A stretch of 56,422 nt of DNA from Clostridium sp. C8-1-8 (GCF_009928445.1 NZ_JAABNO010000033.1:1-56422), one strand, 5' to 3'; positions 17,658 through 27,073 are shown, counted from the stretch's first letter. Notes: generated from the sequence alone by a model not told the origin. Numbers and translations are program-made.

Positions 17658-18746
17658 ATGAGAAGATTAGGTATATCGGTTTATCCAGGACATCAAAGTA
17701 ATGCTGACATAATAAATTATATAAACTTGGCAGGGAAGTATGGTTTTTCAAGAGTATTCACCTGTCTTATTTCCACCAATAAAGATATAGAGGAAACCGT
17801 CGCTGAATTTAAACAGGTAGTGTCTGTAGCAAAAGCAAACAATATGGAAGTAATAGCAGACCTAGATCCTACTGTATTTAATAGGCTAAATGCTAGTATA
17901 CATGATCTAGGGATATTTAAACAAATGGGTCTTGATGGTATAAGACTTGATATGGGCTTCAGTGGAATGGAAGAAACCCTGATGACTTATAATAAATATG
18001 GACTTAAAATTGAGCTTAATATGAGTAATGGAACCAAATATGTTGATAATATAATGTCTTACAAACCTAATTTAGAGAATCTATATGGATGTCACAATTT
18101 CTATCCGCATATATACACAGGTTTATCCTATGACCATTTTGTAAGCTGTTCAAAACAGTTCAGAGAATTTGGTATTAGAACAGCTGCTTTCGTGAACTCT
18201 AAAGCTGCAGATCATGGACCATGGCCAGTATCAGAAGGTCTTTGCACATTAGAGGAACATAGAGCTCTTCCTATAAGCGTACAAGCTAAACATCTATTTG
18301 CTACAGGACTTATTGACGACGTTATAATAGCAAATGCCTTTGCATCAGAAGAGGAACTAAAAGATTTAAGTGAATTAAATAAGGATATGATAGAGCTAGA
18401 GGTGGAACTTGAAGAAGAGATATCAGATTTTGAAAAGAAAATTGTTCTTGAAGAGCACCATTTTAATAGGGGGGATGTGTCAGAGTACATGGTAAGAAGT
18501 ACGATGAGCAGAGTTAAGTATAAAGGACAACCATTTCCTCCACACAATACTGTAGATATAAAAAGAGGAGATATATTAATAGACTCGGATCTTTATACAA
18601 GATATGCAGGAGAACTTCAGGTAGCATTAAAGCCTATGAAAAACTATGGTAAGACCAATGTAGTTGGACACGTAGTCCAGGAAGAGCTGTTCTTATTAGA
18701 TTATCTAGAACCATGGAAAACCTTTGGATTTAGAGTGAGAAAGTAA
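17658..18746 (+). CDS. mupG: MupG-type 6-phospho-N-acetylmuramidase (DUF871)
   Basis: Cytoplasmic glycosidase family that cleaves MurNAc-6-phosphate-GlcNAc disaccharides. The start MRRLGISVYPGHQSNAD and the TIM-barrel segments KYGFSRVFTCLIS, GLDGIRLDMGFSG and HNFYPHIYTGLSYDHF are typical of DUF871. The last 120 residues form the C-terminal domain (YMVRSTMSRVKYKGQ). An upstream in-frame start at 17640 overlaps the kinase. The ATG at 17658 follows GAGGGGGA at a proper distance. It is coupled to the MurK-like kinase gene and followed by a hairpin repeat. Confidence 0.9.
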   Translation: MRRLGISVYPGHQSNADIINYINLAGKYGFSRVFTCLISTNKDIEETVAEFKQVVSVAKANNMEVIADLDPTVFNRLNASIHDLGIFKQMGLDGIRLDMGFSGMEETLMTYNKYGLKIELNMSNGTKYVDNIMSYKPNLENLYGCHNFYPHIYTGLSYDHFVSCSKQFREFGIRTAAFVNSKAADHGPWPVSEGLCTLEEHRALPISVQAKHLFATGLIDDVIIANAFASEEELKDLSELNKDMIELEVELEEEISDFEKKIVLEEHHFNRGDVSEYMVRSTMSRVKYKGQPFPPHNTVDIKRGDILIDSDLYTRYAGELQVALKPMKNYGKTNVVGHVVQEELFLLDYLEPWKTFGFRVRK

Positions 18747-18830
18747 AGCTGTAACACTTCAATTAAATGTTTATTTTCAAGGCTCCCCTTGGTTTATGAG
18801 AGGGACTTTGAAAAATATAAGAGTTACTGC
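18746..18830 (+). repeat. Dispersed double-hairpin repeat, copy A
   Basis: An outer stem (GCTGTAACACTTC with GAGTTACTGC, imperfect) encloses an inner stem (TTTCAAGGCTCCCCT with AGAGGGACTTTGAAA). It is the same structure and similar sequence to copies at 24371 (opposite orientation) and 42433. It begins at the mupG stop codon, so it may also act as a 3' end structure. Confidence 0.7.
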
Positions 18831-18831
18831 T

Positions 18832-18860
18832 AAGGGGTACATCTGAAGGTGTACCTCTTA
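18832..18860 (+). terminator. Hairpin without a good T-run
   Basis: AAGGGGTACATC pairs with GGTGTACCTCTT over four bases. The following bases are ACCATTGTTTT, so termination is possible but weak. Confidence 0.4.
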
Positions 18861-18936
18861 ACCATTGTTTTAAATAAAGGTTCTAAAGTATTAAGTACTT
18901 TCATATAGATAAAAAAAGATTCTAATGGAGGTTGTC

Positions 18937-19551
18937 ATGCCTTTACTTGCACGTTTTAAGCTTAACAATGTTGAAAATGTATTCAATGATTATGTAGAAC
19001 TAGAAACAGAAGATTATAAGCTTAGAAAACTAAATAAAAATGATGCAAGGGACATAGTAGATATATACGAAAACAAGGACATAATGACATACGATAGAGC
19101 TTTATTTATAAAAAGTGAAAGTAAAGCAAGGAAGTTTATTGAAGAACTCAATGATATGTATGAAGATAGGGAACGTATAGACTGGGCTATAGAAGATAAG
19201 AAACTAGAAAAGGTTATAGGGTTGGTAGCGCTGTTTAATATTAGTGTACTTGATTCTAGAGCAGAGGTTGGCTATGTACTAAACAAAGATTATACCAATA
19301 AAGGTATAATGCAGTACATCTTAAGATGGATAGTAGACTTTTCTTTTAATTTTCTTGGTATACACAAGTTAGAAGCTAACATAAATGCTCAAAATGCTCC
19401 ATCTATAAAGATTTGTGAAAAGATAGGCTTTGAAAGAGAAGGCTGTAGAAAAAAGCAGGTTTTTGATAGAAAGACTGGAGAGTATAACGATAACTTTACT
19501 TATGGATTAATCAATGAAAATTGGGAGATTATATTGGAAAAAATAGAATAA
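18937..19551 (+). CDS. GNAT acetyltransferase, RimJ/RimL type
   Basis: Acetyl-CoA-dependent N-acetyltransferase of 204 residues. The beta strand YKLRKLNKNDARDIVDIYE starts the domain near residue 27. The acetyl-CoA region lies around AEVGYVLNKDYTNKGIM, and the closing motif is HKLEANINAQNAPSIKICEKIGFEREG, typical of RimJ/RimL proteins. An ATG at 18925 is in frame, but GGAGGT lies within it. The ATG at 18937, five bases after GGAGG, is the real start. It appears monocistronic. The substrate could be a ribosomal protein, another protein or a small amine. Confidence 0.88.
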   Translation: MPLLARFKLNNVENVFNDYVELETEDYKLRKLNKNDARDIVDIYENKDIMTYDRALFIKSESKARKFIEELNDMYEDRERIDWAIEDKKLEKVIGLVALFNISVLDSRAEVGYVLNKDYTNKGIMQYILRWIVDFSFNFLGIHKLEANINAQNAPSIKICEKIGFEREGCRKKQVFDRKTGEYNDNFTYGLINENWEIILEKIE

Positions 19552-19585
19552 TAAGCAGTATTTCAATAAATTTTATAAAAAAGTG

Positions 19586-19613
19586 TTGCAAAAAATAAAA
19601 TTAGTGGTACAAT
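19586..19613 (+). promoter_or_regulatory. SigmaA promoter of tRNA-Glu
   Basis: TTGCAA and TACAAT are separated by 16 bases, 13 bases before the tRNA starts. Confidence 0.75.
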
Positions 19614-19626
19614 ATTATTTGTACCT

Positions 19627-19701
19627 GGCCCGTTGGTCAAGTGGCTAAGACGCCACCCTCTCACGGTGGAATCAGGGGTTCGATCCCCCTACGGGCTACC
19701 A
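19627..19701 (+). tRNA. tRNA-Glu (anticodon CTC)
   Basis: The acceptor GGCCCGT pairs with ACGGGCT, discriminator A and encoded CCA follow. The anticodon stem CCACC/GGTGG encloses the loop CTCTCAC, giving CTC. The T arm contains GGTTCGATCC. It is a single-gene unit with its own promoter and terminator. Confidence 0.95.
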
Positions 19702-19705
19702 AAAT

Positions 19706-19746
19706 AACTCTTAAAGCTTATATATAAAGGCTTTGAGAGTTTTTTA
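19706..19746 (+). terminator. Terminator of tRNA-Glu
   Basis: AACTCTTAAAGC pairs with GCTTTGAGAGTT (one G-U pair) and is followed by TTTTT. Confidence 0.88.
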
Positions 19747-20123
19747 TTTGCGTGAAAAAAGATGTGAATTTTGACTTTTAAGAACAATTTAACTCCATTT
19801 CAAATCCAAAGTTATTAGGTGTAATACGCTACTATAGTATTAGGCTTAATTCTAATAATTCTAAGGTATCAACGGATTTTTTCCCGTATAAGACACGAAA
19901 TGTTATAAAAGCATATAAAAAATGGTTATCATGTCACCTATAGATTTATAAACATATAATTGAACTTTTCAACAGCTTTCAGCTTCTGTTTGAGGATATC
20001 AATCACATTATTATTAAAGTAAAATCTAATGAATGGAAAATAATTTATGTTGTCATTTAATAATAGAAACTTGTGAGTGAAAAGTTTTTAATATATACTA
20101 ATATTACAATTGGAGGTATTATA
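19747..20123. other. Intergenic region, no gene seen
   Basis: AT-rich, with stop codons in all frames and no clear hairpin or repeat. It lies between tRNA-Glu and the M50-like gene, so the promoter of the latter should be here. Confidence 0.5.
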
Positions 20124-20606
20124 ATGGTTATTATGAAAATAATGGGTATTGTAATTTTTAGTGTAATTTTTGTTCAGTTAGCAACCTTAATTCATGAAAG
20201 TGCTCATGCCTTAAGCGCTCTTATATTAACAAAGAATAAAGTAGATTTACTATTAGGTAGTTTTGATGGACCATTAATTAAAAGTTTTTCAATTAAAAGA
20301 ATAAATATAAGAATATATGGATTTAATCCCCTATTTGGAGGGATTAATTGTTTTCTTGAAGGCATTAGGGATATATCAAAAGTAATTATATATTTATCAG
20401 GACCACTTATTAGCTTGTTAAGTGGTATTGTGTTACTTATAGTGATCAATATTACTAACATAGAAATATTAAATTATTATGCGGATTACATGCTTATACA
20501 ATTTTTTATTACTATACTTCCAATTAAATATCCTAAAATATTTTTCCATTATTACAATAAAGAAAGTGATGGATATAATGCTATTCGTATTATAAAAAAA
20601 TTATAG
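20124..20606 (+). CDS. Small M50-like membrane metalloprotease
   Basis: A 160-residue integral membrane protein with about four hydrophobic segments. The zinc motif is LIHESAHALSAL (HExxH within the first helix). A likely third ligand is the Asp in KESDGYNAI near the C-terminus, resembling the C-terminal Asp-Gly motif of site-2-type proteases. An in-frame GTG at 20073 exists, but the ATG at 20124 follows GGAGGT by seven bases. It lacks PDZ or CBS domains and is smaller than typical site-2 proteases. Its substrate is unknown. The next gene downstream, 190 bases away, also looks like a membrane-linked protease. Confidence 0.75.
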   Translation: MVIMKIMGIVIFSVIFVQLATLIHESAHALSALILTKNKVDLLLGSFDGPLIKSFSIKRINIRIYGFNPLFGGINCFLEGIRDISKVIIYLSGPLISLLSGIVLLIVINITNIEILNYYADYMLIQFFITILPIKYPKIFFHYYNKESDGYNAIRIIKKL

Positions 20607-20795
20607 TACAAACAACAAATAAACTTAATGATCTCGTTTGGTGTATTAGCATAACCGCCTTTGTCTTCTCTGACACATCTTTTGAGAATGCAAAATGAAG
20701 ATTAAGACACTGGAAATAATATGGAGTCATATTTTTGGGCATAGAAGGGCAGAAAAGGTAATATATTTGAATTCTAAATTGTTTAGGGGGTTACG

Positions 20796-22775
20796 ATGAG
20801 GAGACTATTGCTAGCATTATCTATTTTTATTTTGATTTTTGGAACTACAGTAAAAGCTGAAGAGAGCAAAAAAGTAGTATTTTCCAAAGATGAAACTAGT
20901 TTTTTGGAGAACATAGGGTATTCATATGATAATAAAGTTCCTTTAGTATTTAACTATGATTCTTCTGATGATCATGCTAAACATTTTACTTCTTTATATA
21001 ATGGAGAAGGATATGATTTGAAAAGTAGTGATACAAGGTTGGGGAGCAAAAAAAGTGATGAAGCTATATTTTTAGATACTGACGATATGAGAGTCAAGGC
21101 TTTGGCTGCGCAAATAGGAACTAAGCTAAAGTATGATTTAGTATTTGATAGTAAGCTATTGAGTCAATATTCAAAAGTCATAGTTTTTGATACTAAGCAA
21201 GCTTTTAATAAAGGTACCAACATAAATATTAATGTAGTATATAGGGATTTTCAAAGTATATATGATTATTACAATAAGGTAATAGATAGTACCGATTATA
21301 CCATATATGTAGAGAGTGAAGATCTATCAGCCTTAGCTGCCTACATGGCTTGTTATAAAAATGCTAAGTTAACTTTTCAATTGCCTAGTAAGCTAGAAGG
21401 AAAGTATTTTCTTTGGTTTATAGACAGAGATAAGTATTCTAAAGATAGATATATAGAAATATATAATAAGCTGAAACCAACTTCAAAGCAAGGAATTGGT
21501 GTAATTACAGGCAATACTACTGGAGATATAAGCTTGTTTATAAATAGGATATTATATTATAACAAATTGAGTACTTCTAAAGATGTAAGTTATATTGATG
21601 GGCTTGGAACGAAGAATAGTACAAGTTATTCAGATAGTGGATGGAATGTGAATAATATAGTATTGGAAAATTATCAAGACGATAAGTTAAATGAAAAGTT
21701 AAGTAATTCAAAATATATAAATATTTTCACTCATGGAGCACCTAAGGTACTTTTAGGAATAAAAGATATTCCTGTATTAAGAGCTTCAGTTGTGGTTACT
21801 GAAGCGTGTAGTACTATGGAGAGTCTGCCTAATGATTCTGTTGCTATAGATTTCATATCAAAGGGTAGCGTAGCCTATATTGGTTCTCTAAAAATAGGAG
21901 GAACTTCAGGAGTTAGTGGAGATACTTATTTGCTATCTAGTAGTTCTTTTACTCTAGGAAACTTGATAACATTAAATAATGATTCGATTATGGATGGAAA
22001 CGATAAGGTTCCAAGAGCAGTTTTATTGGGCGATCCATCCTTTAAACTTTTTGATAACATTATAAAAGGTGACAAAACACTTGATCTTCCCTTCAAGAGT
22101 AATGATGATTTGATTGTTCCAATTAACTGTAATGAAAAAAATAGATCTGCAGAAATAACAAGTTTAGAAAAGAAGTATAATATTTTATTAGAGGATTTTA
22201 GTAATATAGATAAGAACATTAAGCTATTACGGATAAAGAATATAAAAAGTGGAGAAGTAAACTTATCTACTAAAGTACCTTTAAATTTATTAGTAGATAA
22301 AGCAGGTAGATATATATATGATAGTATTAATGCTGTAAGTGAGCAATTTTTAAAAAATAATACTATAGCTTTGATGATGATTGTGGTTCTTATCATAGCT
22401 CGGTTTAGAATCAAAGATAATCTTAGGATATCAGTTAAGTATATTGCATTTCTAGTTTTATCTGTTGGAGTATTATTCTTACTTGATAGATTTTTTGATG
22501 TAGGATTTGAAATAAAAAAGCTAATTTTGTATGCAATTCTAATTGATACATTTATGACCTATAAGTCCTTTAAGAGTAAGCTTATACTTCTAGTAATAAC
22601 TATATTCATACCTCTTGCTATTATTTTATCCCTAGTAGATAAGATAAGTCTATTTAACCTTGGAGTGATTTTGGTTTATAGCTTATTTCTATTACTTTAC
22701 AGTGTTTTGTTGGATGTTATATATAGGAAGGTTATATGTGATTATAAAGCTAAACACAGTGATAACTCTATATAA
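20796..22775 (+). CDS. Membrane-anchored caspase-like (clan CD, C25-type) cysteine peptidase
   Basis: A cleavable signal peptide ends near residue 21 (TTVKAEE). The extracytoplasmic region runs to about residue 520, and about five membrane segments fill the C-terminus. Residues 306-365 show the clan CD pattern: a strand ending in His (YINIFTHGAP, H313), then VVVTEACST with C338. After that comes DFISKGSVAYIGSLKIGG, typical of gingipain/CHAT-type folds. The protein is thus probably an outward-facing cysteine protease tethered by a membrane bundle. No family name covers the whole architecture as far as I know. AGGGGG precedes the ATG. The gene is monocistronic. Confidence 0.7.
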   Translation: MRRLLLALSIFILIFGTTVKAEESKKVVFSKDETSFLENIGYSYDNKVPLVFNYDSSDDHAKHFTSLYNGEGYDLKSSDTRLGSKKSDEAIFLDTDDMRVKALAAQIGTKLKYDLVFDSKLLSQYSKVIVFDTKQAFNKGTNININVVYRDFQSIYDYYNKVIDSTDYTIYVESEDLSALAAYMACYKNAKLTFQLPSKLEGKYFLWFIDRDKYSKDRYIEIYNKLKPTSKQGIGVITGNTTGDISLFINRILYYNKLSTSKDVSYIDGLGTKNSTSYSDSGWNVNNIVLENYQDDKLNEKLSNSKYINIFTHGAPKVLLGIKDIPVLRASVVVTEACSTMESLPNDSVAIDFISKGSVAYIGSLKIGGTSGVSGDTYLLSSSSFTLGNLITLNNDSIMDGNDKVPRAVLLGDPSFKLFDNIIKGDKTLDLPFKSNDDLIVPINCNEKNRSAEITSLEKKYNILLEDFSNIDKNIKLLRIKNIKSGEVNLSTKVPLNLLVDKAGRYIYDSINAVSEQFLKNNTIALMMIVVLIIARFRIKDNLRISVKYIAFLVLSVGVLFLLDRFFDVGFEIKKLILYAILIDTFMTYKSFKSKLILLVITIFIPLAIILSLVDKISLFNLGVILVYSLFLLLYSVLLDVIYRKVICDYKAKHSDNSI

Positions 22776-22983
22776 TTACTATTCCCTATAGTATATATAA
22801 TAGTATAATAGCCTTCTAAGACAGAATAAAAAATTCGATATGTTAAGAGGTTATTAATTAAGTGTTTTATCCTAAATAGAAAATTGTAAAAGATAAATAT
22901 TAGAGAGAGATTCTAAGTGTTAGTCTGTTATAAAGGAGAGTATTGTTGTCATATTAGACTTTAACAAAGCTGAAGATAGATTA

Positions 22984-23025
22984 AATCCAAGGTTTAAGAT
23001 AACTTATAACCTTGGATTTTTTTAT
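22984..23025. terminator. Terminator between convergent genes
   Basis: AATCCAAGGTT pairs with AACCTTGGATT and is followed by seven T on the plus strand. It lies 200 bases after the caspase-like gene and just before the stop codon of the minus-strand rodA. Confidence 0.85.
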
Positions 23026-23035
23026 ATTGCTATAT

Positions 23036-24151
23036 TTAAAAGTTGATTGACTTTTTTCTCATTCCTATATTTAAAACAAGTCCAATTCCAATAAAGTATG
23101 AAACCATAGAACTGCCACCACGACTTACAAAGGGGAGGGCTATTCCTGAAACAGGCATGATTCCAATGGTCATACCTATATTCTGTAGTATTGAGAATAG
23201 AAAAGCTGATACAATTCCAATACAAATCAGCGAACCAAACCTGTCTTTAGAATTTCTAGCAATAAGTACTATTCTCCAAATGACCACACCATATAGTACC
23301 AAAAGAATGATCTCACCAGTAAATCCGTAATGTTCACCTAATGCAGAGAATATAAAATCAGTGGAGTTTTCAGGGACAGTAGAACTTATATCACTATTCT
23401 TCAAACCTTTGCCTACCATACCACCTGAACCAATAGCAACTTCGGAGTTATTAACTTGTAGGTTCATTCCTGTGATATCTTGGTCAGGGTTTAAAAGAGC
23501 TGAAACTCTGGACTTTTGATAAGATGGAATCAAATTTGTGTTCCATATAAGGATAAATGAAACTATAACTACTAATAAACCAGAAAGTAAAATTTTTACA
23601 TTAATTTGAGCTAAATATAAGATACCTAAAACCATGGAAAAACATACTATTGCCATTCCAAGGGCCGGTTGCATTAGTATCAATACTGTTGGTATAACTG
23701 AATAGAGCGCTAATAAGGCTAGATGCTTGAACTTATTAATATCATAATCCATCTCTTCTATTTTCTTGGCAAGCATAAAAATTAATGCAAGCTTGGCAAA
23801 TTCTGATGGAGCAAAGGTGTTCTGGCCAAGTGTTATCATGGCTTTAGCACCCTTCACTGATCTACCAAGGACATCGTTAAGTAAAAGAATGATTACACAA
23901 GCCCAATAAAACAAACCTATGTATTTACTAAGTATTTTATAATCAAAGGATATAATAACATATACTATGGCAAGTCCAATAAGTAGCCAAAGAAATTGTA
24001 ATTTTGCATATCTAAATCCGCCGTTTTTATATGTAATACTATAAATATTTACTATTCCTAAAAGAACTATTAGTACTATTGTAATTATTAGAGTAAAATC
24101 TAGTTCTTTTAATAATTTTTTATCAATTCTTAAGTTTTTAAGAAAAGTCAT
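23036..24151 (-). CDS. rodA: SEDS peptidoglycan polymerase, RodA type
   Basis: Polytopic membrane protein of 371 residues with about ten membrane segments. SEDS proteins polymerise lipid II into glycan strands, with RodA serving elongation. Visible family features are the cytoplasmic stretch LGRSVKGAKAMITLGQNTFAPSEFAK (split here: GAKAMI and FAPSEFAKL), the loop QPALGMAI, SVPENSTDFIFSALGE-like SSTVPENSTDFIF, and the final GIALPFVSRGGSSM. FtsW and SpoVE share the fold. The short N-terminus and no adjoining division genes favour RodA. GAGGT precedes the ATG. It stands alone. Confidence 0.9.
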   Translation of the reverse strand: MTFLKNLRIDKKLLKELDFTLIITIVLIVLLGIVNIYSITYKNGGFRYAKLQFLWLLIGLAIVYVIISFDYKILSKYIGLFYWACVIILLLNDVLGRSVKGAKAMITLGQNTFAPSEFAKLALIFMLAKKIEEMDYDINKFKHLALLALYSVIPTVLILMQPALGMAIVCFSMVLGILYLAQINVKILLSGLLVVIVSFILIWNTNLIPSYQKSRVSALLNPDQDITGMNLQVNNSEVAIGSGGMVGKGLKNSDISSTVPENSTDFIFSALGEHYGFTGEIILLVLYGVVIWRIVLIARNSKDRFGSLICIGIVSAFLFSILQNIGMTIGIMPVSGIALPFVSRGGSSMVSYFIGIGLVLNIGMRKKSINF

Positions 24152-24370
24152 ATTTAATACCTCAACAAGTTCATCATATATTTTAAAAATTTAAATTGGT
24201 ATACAAGCTTTTTGGTAAAGCAAAACTATGTAAATTATTGGATTGAAGTTCGTTATAAGATTTAATGACCTATTAATTATAAGGTATTGTTATGTAAACT
24301 AGTTTACGAAAGTATTAATTCTTTGCGAAAGCTAATTAAAGAGGCGGATGACTGACTACTTAATTTCAAT

Positions 24371-24457
24371 ACCATACTTCAACAGAGACATATTTTAAAA
24401 ATCTCATCTTAGGAACTGGAAGAGCTTTGAAAGTAGACTTTAAGTCGAAGTGATGGA
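24371..24457 (-). repeat. Dispersed double-hairpin repeat, reverse copy
   Basis: The outer stem CATACTTCAAC pairs with GTCGAAGTGATG. The inner sequence, TATTTTAAAAATCTCATC then GGAAGAGCTTTGAAA, matches the reverse complement of the copy at 42433. It sits in the 424-base gap between rodA and the sigma gene, which otherwise holds only the sigma promoter. Confidence 0.6.
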
Positions 24458-24515
24458 GCCTTATATGAAATTTATACAAAATAATAATGTTTTAAGAAAA
24501 TAATGTTTGAATAAA

Positions 24516-24541
24516 TGTTACTTTTTTCAAGTATAAACGTA
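24516..24541 (+). promoter_or_regulatory. Probable ECF-sigma (autoregulatory) promoter
   Basis: TGTTAC, exactly 16 bases, then CGTA. This resembles the TGAAAC-N16-CGTA form used by Bacillus ECF sigmas. It lies 35 bases before the ECF sigma gene start, as expected for self-control. Confidence 0.55.
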
Positions 24542-24575
24542 TTTAATTTGTAAGCTTTATTATGGGGAGGGTTCT

Positions 24576-25145
24576 ATGGAGGATTTAGATTTAATTGATG
24601 CCATATTAAATGGTGATAAAAGATCATTTGAGATATTATTTTACAGATATGAAAAAGAAATAAGCAAGTATATATATGCCTATGTTAAGAATATATCCGA
24701 AACGGAAGATATAGTTCAGGAAGTCTTCATTTCGGTCTACAATAAACTTTTTACATTTAAGTCGGGAAAGAATTTCAGACCTTGGCTATATGCCATTGCA
24801 AGGAATAAAACAATTGACTATCTTAGAAAAAGCAAAAAAGCAATATTTGTTGATATTGATGACAGAAATATAAAAGTTACTGAACAAGCATATCATCCAG
24901 AGGACATTGCAGAATTTAAAGAAACCAAAGCTATAATTGAAAATTTCATTAAAGTCTTAAGCTTTAAAAATAGAGAGGTGTTGTATTTAAAGTATTATAA
25001 TCAGGACATGACCTTTAGTCAGTTGGCTGAAATCTTAAATATTAGTGAAGGAGCTGCAAAACGTAGGTATTATTCAATTTATAAAAAGTATATAAGCTAT
25101 ATTAAAAAAAATAAAACATTAGGAGGCGATAATAGTGAAGTGTAA
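24576..25145 (+). CDS. ECF-type RNA polymerase sigma factor
   Basis: A 189-residue alternative sigma factor. Region 2 includes NISETEDIVQEVFISVYNKL and FRPWLYAIARNKTIDYLRK. Region 4 includes REVLYLKYYNQDMTFSQLAEILNISEGAAKRRYYSIYKK, a helix-turn-helix. (These segments are continuous in the protein.) There is no region 1 or 3, so it is an ECF type. ATG follows GGGGAGGG. It overlaps the anti-sigma gene by 11 bases, so both are translated together. The CGTA-type promoter upstream suggests positive autoregulation. The controlled genes are not evident. Confidence 0.93.
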   Translation: MEDLDLIDAILNGDKRSFEILFYRYEKEISKYIYAYVKNISETEDIVQEVFISVYNKLFTFKSGKNFRPWLYAIARNKTIDYLRKSKKAIFVDIDDRNIKVTEQAYHPEDIAEFKETKAIIENFIKVLSFKNREVLYLKYYNQDMTFSQLAEILNISEGAAKRRYYSIYKKYISYIKKNKTLGGDNSEV

Positions 25146-26571
25146 CCAGTGTATTTCATTAATACCTAAAGTAGTAACTGATGATGTTGATATTAATGAA
25201 AAAAATGACTTTTTTGAACATATAGATATGTGTCCAAGCTGTAAGGCTGAATACTTATTTGAAAAAGATGCATTAGATAATCTTAAATCTAGTATACTAT
25301 CACCTAATATCTCCACTAGCAATAAGCTGTCTGATATCATGCTTAATATAGATGAGAATAGATATAAAAATAAAAATGCAAATAAGCTTAGTTTTTTTAA
25401 TATTTATTTGAAGAAATATGGACTTATAGCTACCTCGTTTTTATTAATTATTTTTTTAGTAACCATGGTATCTCACTATGTATTGAAGGATAGTAATGTT
25501 AGCCTAGCTCCTATAGCAAAAAAAGAAAAGAGCACTGAGCTTAAGATTGATATGACTCCTAATTCAGCTAAATTAGTTCCTATAGATAGAATTCCTAAAC
25601 ATGAAATTAAAGATTTACCTTTAAATTATAGTTATAAAGGCTTTTATGATAAGGAAAATCTTATAATTACAAATAGAAATAATAATTTTTCTGATGCATC
25701 AATTTATAATATAAAAACCGGTACTTCAAAACCACTTGTAAAGGCTATTTTGGAAAAGGGGTCCTTACAGTATGTAGAAGCAGAAGGTAACCTGGTTGTT
25801 TGGGTTGAATACATGCAGGTAGGTACTGAGGTTAAATGGGAACTGGCTTATAAAAATACTTCTGATGATAAAAACAATATTTTAGCAGAGGGAGTGCTTG
25901 ATAATAAAGGAAATATAACTATATCAAGACTTCCAATCATAAGTATTAGCAAAGGTAAAGTAGTGGCTAGAATAGAAGATAATAATAATACCAAGTTAAT
26001 GGTATATAATCTAAAGGAAAACAGTTCTAAAGAAATTAAAAGCTTAAAAAATCAAGATATATCGTATTTACAATGTGACGAAGACATGGTTTTTTGGAGT
26101 GAAACAAGTGAAAGTCAACATAATCCTAGACTATACAATATATGCAGTTATAATTTAAAATCAGAAGAAATAAAGCTTATAACACAAAAGTCGGACTCTT
26201 CAGATTTTTATGTAAAAAAAGATAAACTGTTTTTTGCTGAAGATAATAAGCTTAAACTTTATGATCTGAAATCAAGAATAAACACAGACATAGTAAGTAA
26301 GGAATTGCCAGCTTTTAAAGATATTATTGATAAGGGATTTTATATTTATAGCACTGGAGACTTCTTCTTATCAGATCAGTATATGGAATTTAAAAACGAT
26401 AAGAAAATTTATATTTATGACTTAAAGAATAATGTGTTTTATAATATCATGGATTATATGGATGGACCTATAACTGGAATTAATTACATCCTGTTTAATA
26501 ACGACGGCATTGTTGTAAAATATGTAGCTAAAGGTGATATTAAAACTGTTTATATTGATTTAAGTAAGTAG
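25135..26571 (+). CDS. Membrane anti-sigma factor with extracellular repeat domain
   Basis: The N-terminal cytoplasmic part has the zinc anti-sigma pattern CNQC and FFEHIDMCPSCKAEY (HxxxCxxC). One membrane segment lies at about residues 101-122. The large outer part (about 130-478) has repeated strand-turn units such as LKSEEIKLITQK and YDLKSRINTDIV, suggesting a beta-propeller. This order fits a sensor that holds the sigma factor until an outside signal. The start is GTG at 25135, eight bases after AGGAGG and within the end of the sigma gene. The signal and the release protease are unknown. Confidence 0.85.
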   Translation: MKCNQCISLIPKVVTDDVDINEKNDFFEHIDMCPSCKAEYLFEKDALDNLKSSILSPNISTSNKLSDIMLNIDENRYKNKNANKLSFFNIYLKKYGLIATSFLLIIFLVTMVSHYVLKDSNVSLAPIAKKEKSTELKIDMTPNSAKLVPIDRIPKHEIKDLPLNYSYKGFYDKENLIITNRNNNFSDASIYNIKTGTSKPLVKAILEKGSLQYVEAEGNLVVWVEYMQVGTEVKWELAYKNTSDDKNNILAEGVLDNKGNITISRLPIISISKGKVVARIEDNNNTKLMVYNLKENSSKEIKSLKNQDISYLQCDEDMVFWSETSESQHNPRLYNICSYNLKSEEIKLITQKSDSSDFYVKKDKLFFAEDNKLKLYDLKSRINTDIVSKELPAFKDIIDKGFYIYSTGDFFLSDQYMEFKNDKKIYIYDLKNNVFYNIMDYMDGPITGINYILFNNDGIVVKYVAKGDIKTVYIDLSK

Positions 26572-26791
26572 TTAAGAGAAGAATAAATAAGCTTCAAGAT
26601 TCATTAATGAAAGAGTAATATGTTGCTAATCAGTAAAATTGTTTATTAATAAATTCCTTTAAGTTAATCTTATATTTTTGTTAAATAAAAGAGATAATAA
26701 TATAAATGACCACTTAATTTAAGAAATACTATTAAACATAGTACTTAGTGTGTAATAATTAAGTGATAATTAATTAAAAAAGGTGATATTT

Positions 26792-27073
26792 ATGATAGTA
26801 GGAACTGCAGAAGTAACCATTAGAATACCTTGGTCCCAATCCTTAAAGGAAAAAAGAATGGTGTCTAGGAGCTTAATTCAAAAGATTAAGAATAAATTTA
26901 ATGTGTCTATAAGTGAAGTTGAGCATCAAGATAATCATAAGCTTTTGGTGTTAGGACTTGCTACAGTTAGTAATAGCACTAGTCATGTGAATAAATCCTT
27001 AGATGAAGTGGTTAACTTTATATATGATAACACTGAGGCAGAGGTAGAGGATATAAATATAGAGATACTTTAG
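26792..27073 (+). CDS. DUF503 (YlxP-like) family protein
   Basis: A 93-residue cytoplasmic protein. The pattern TAEVTIRIPWSQSLKEKRMV near the start and the segment VSISEVEHQDNHKLLVLGLA match DUF503, a ferredoxin-like small fold often found near ribosome maturation genes such as rbfA. Here it is alone. An in-frame GTG at 26783 lies within the ribosome site. The ATG at 26792 follows AGGTGAT at normal spacing. Function is not established. Confidence 0.88.
   Translation: MIVGTAEVTIRIPWSQSLKEKRMVSRSLIQKIKNKFNVSISEVEHQDNHKLLVLGLATVSNSTSHVNKSLDEVVNFIYDNTEAEVEDINIEIL

Noticed and set aside
22935..23042. Possible leader peptide after GGAGAG before the terminator
   Set aside because: Would need an ATT start and its frame runs through the terminator hairpin. 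No homology.
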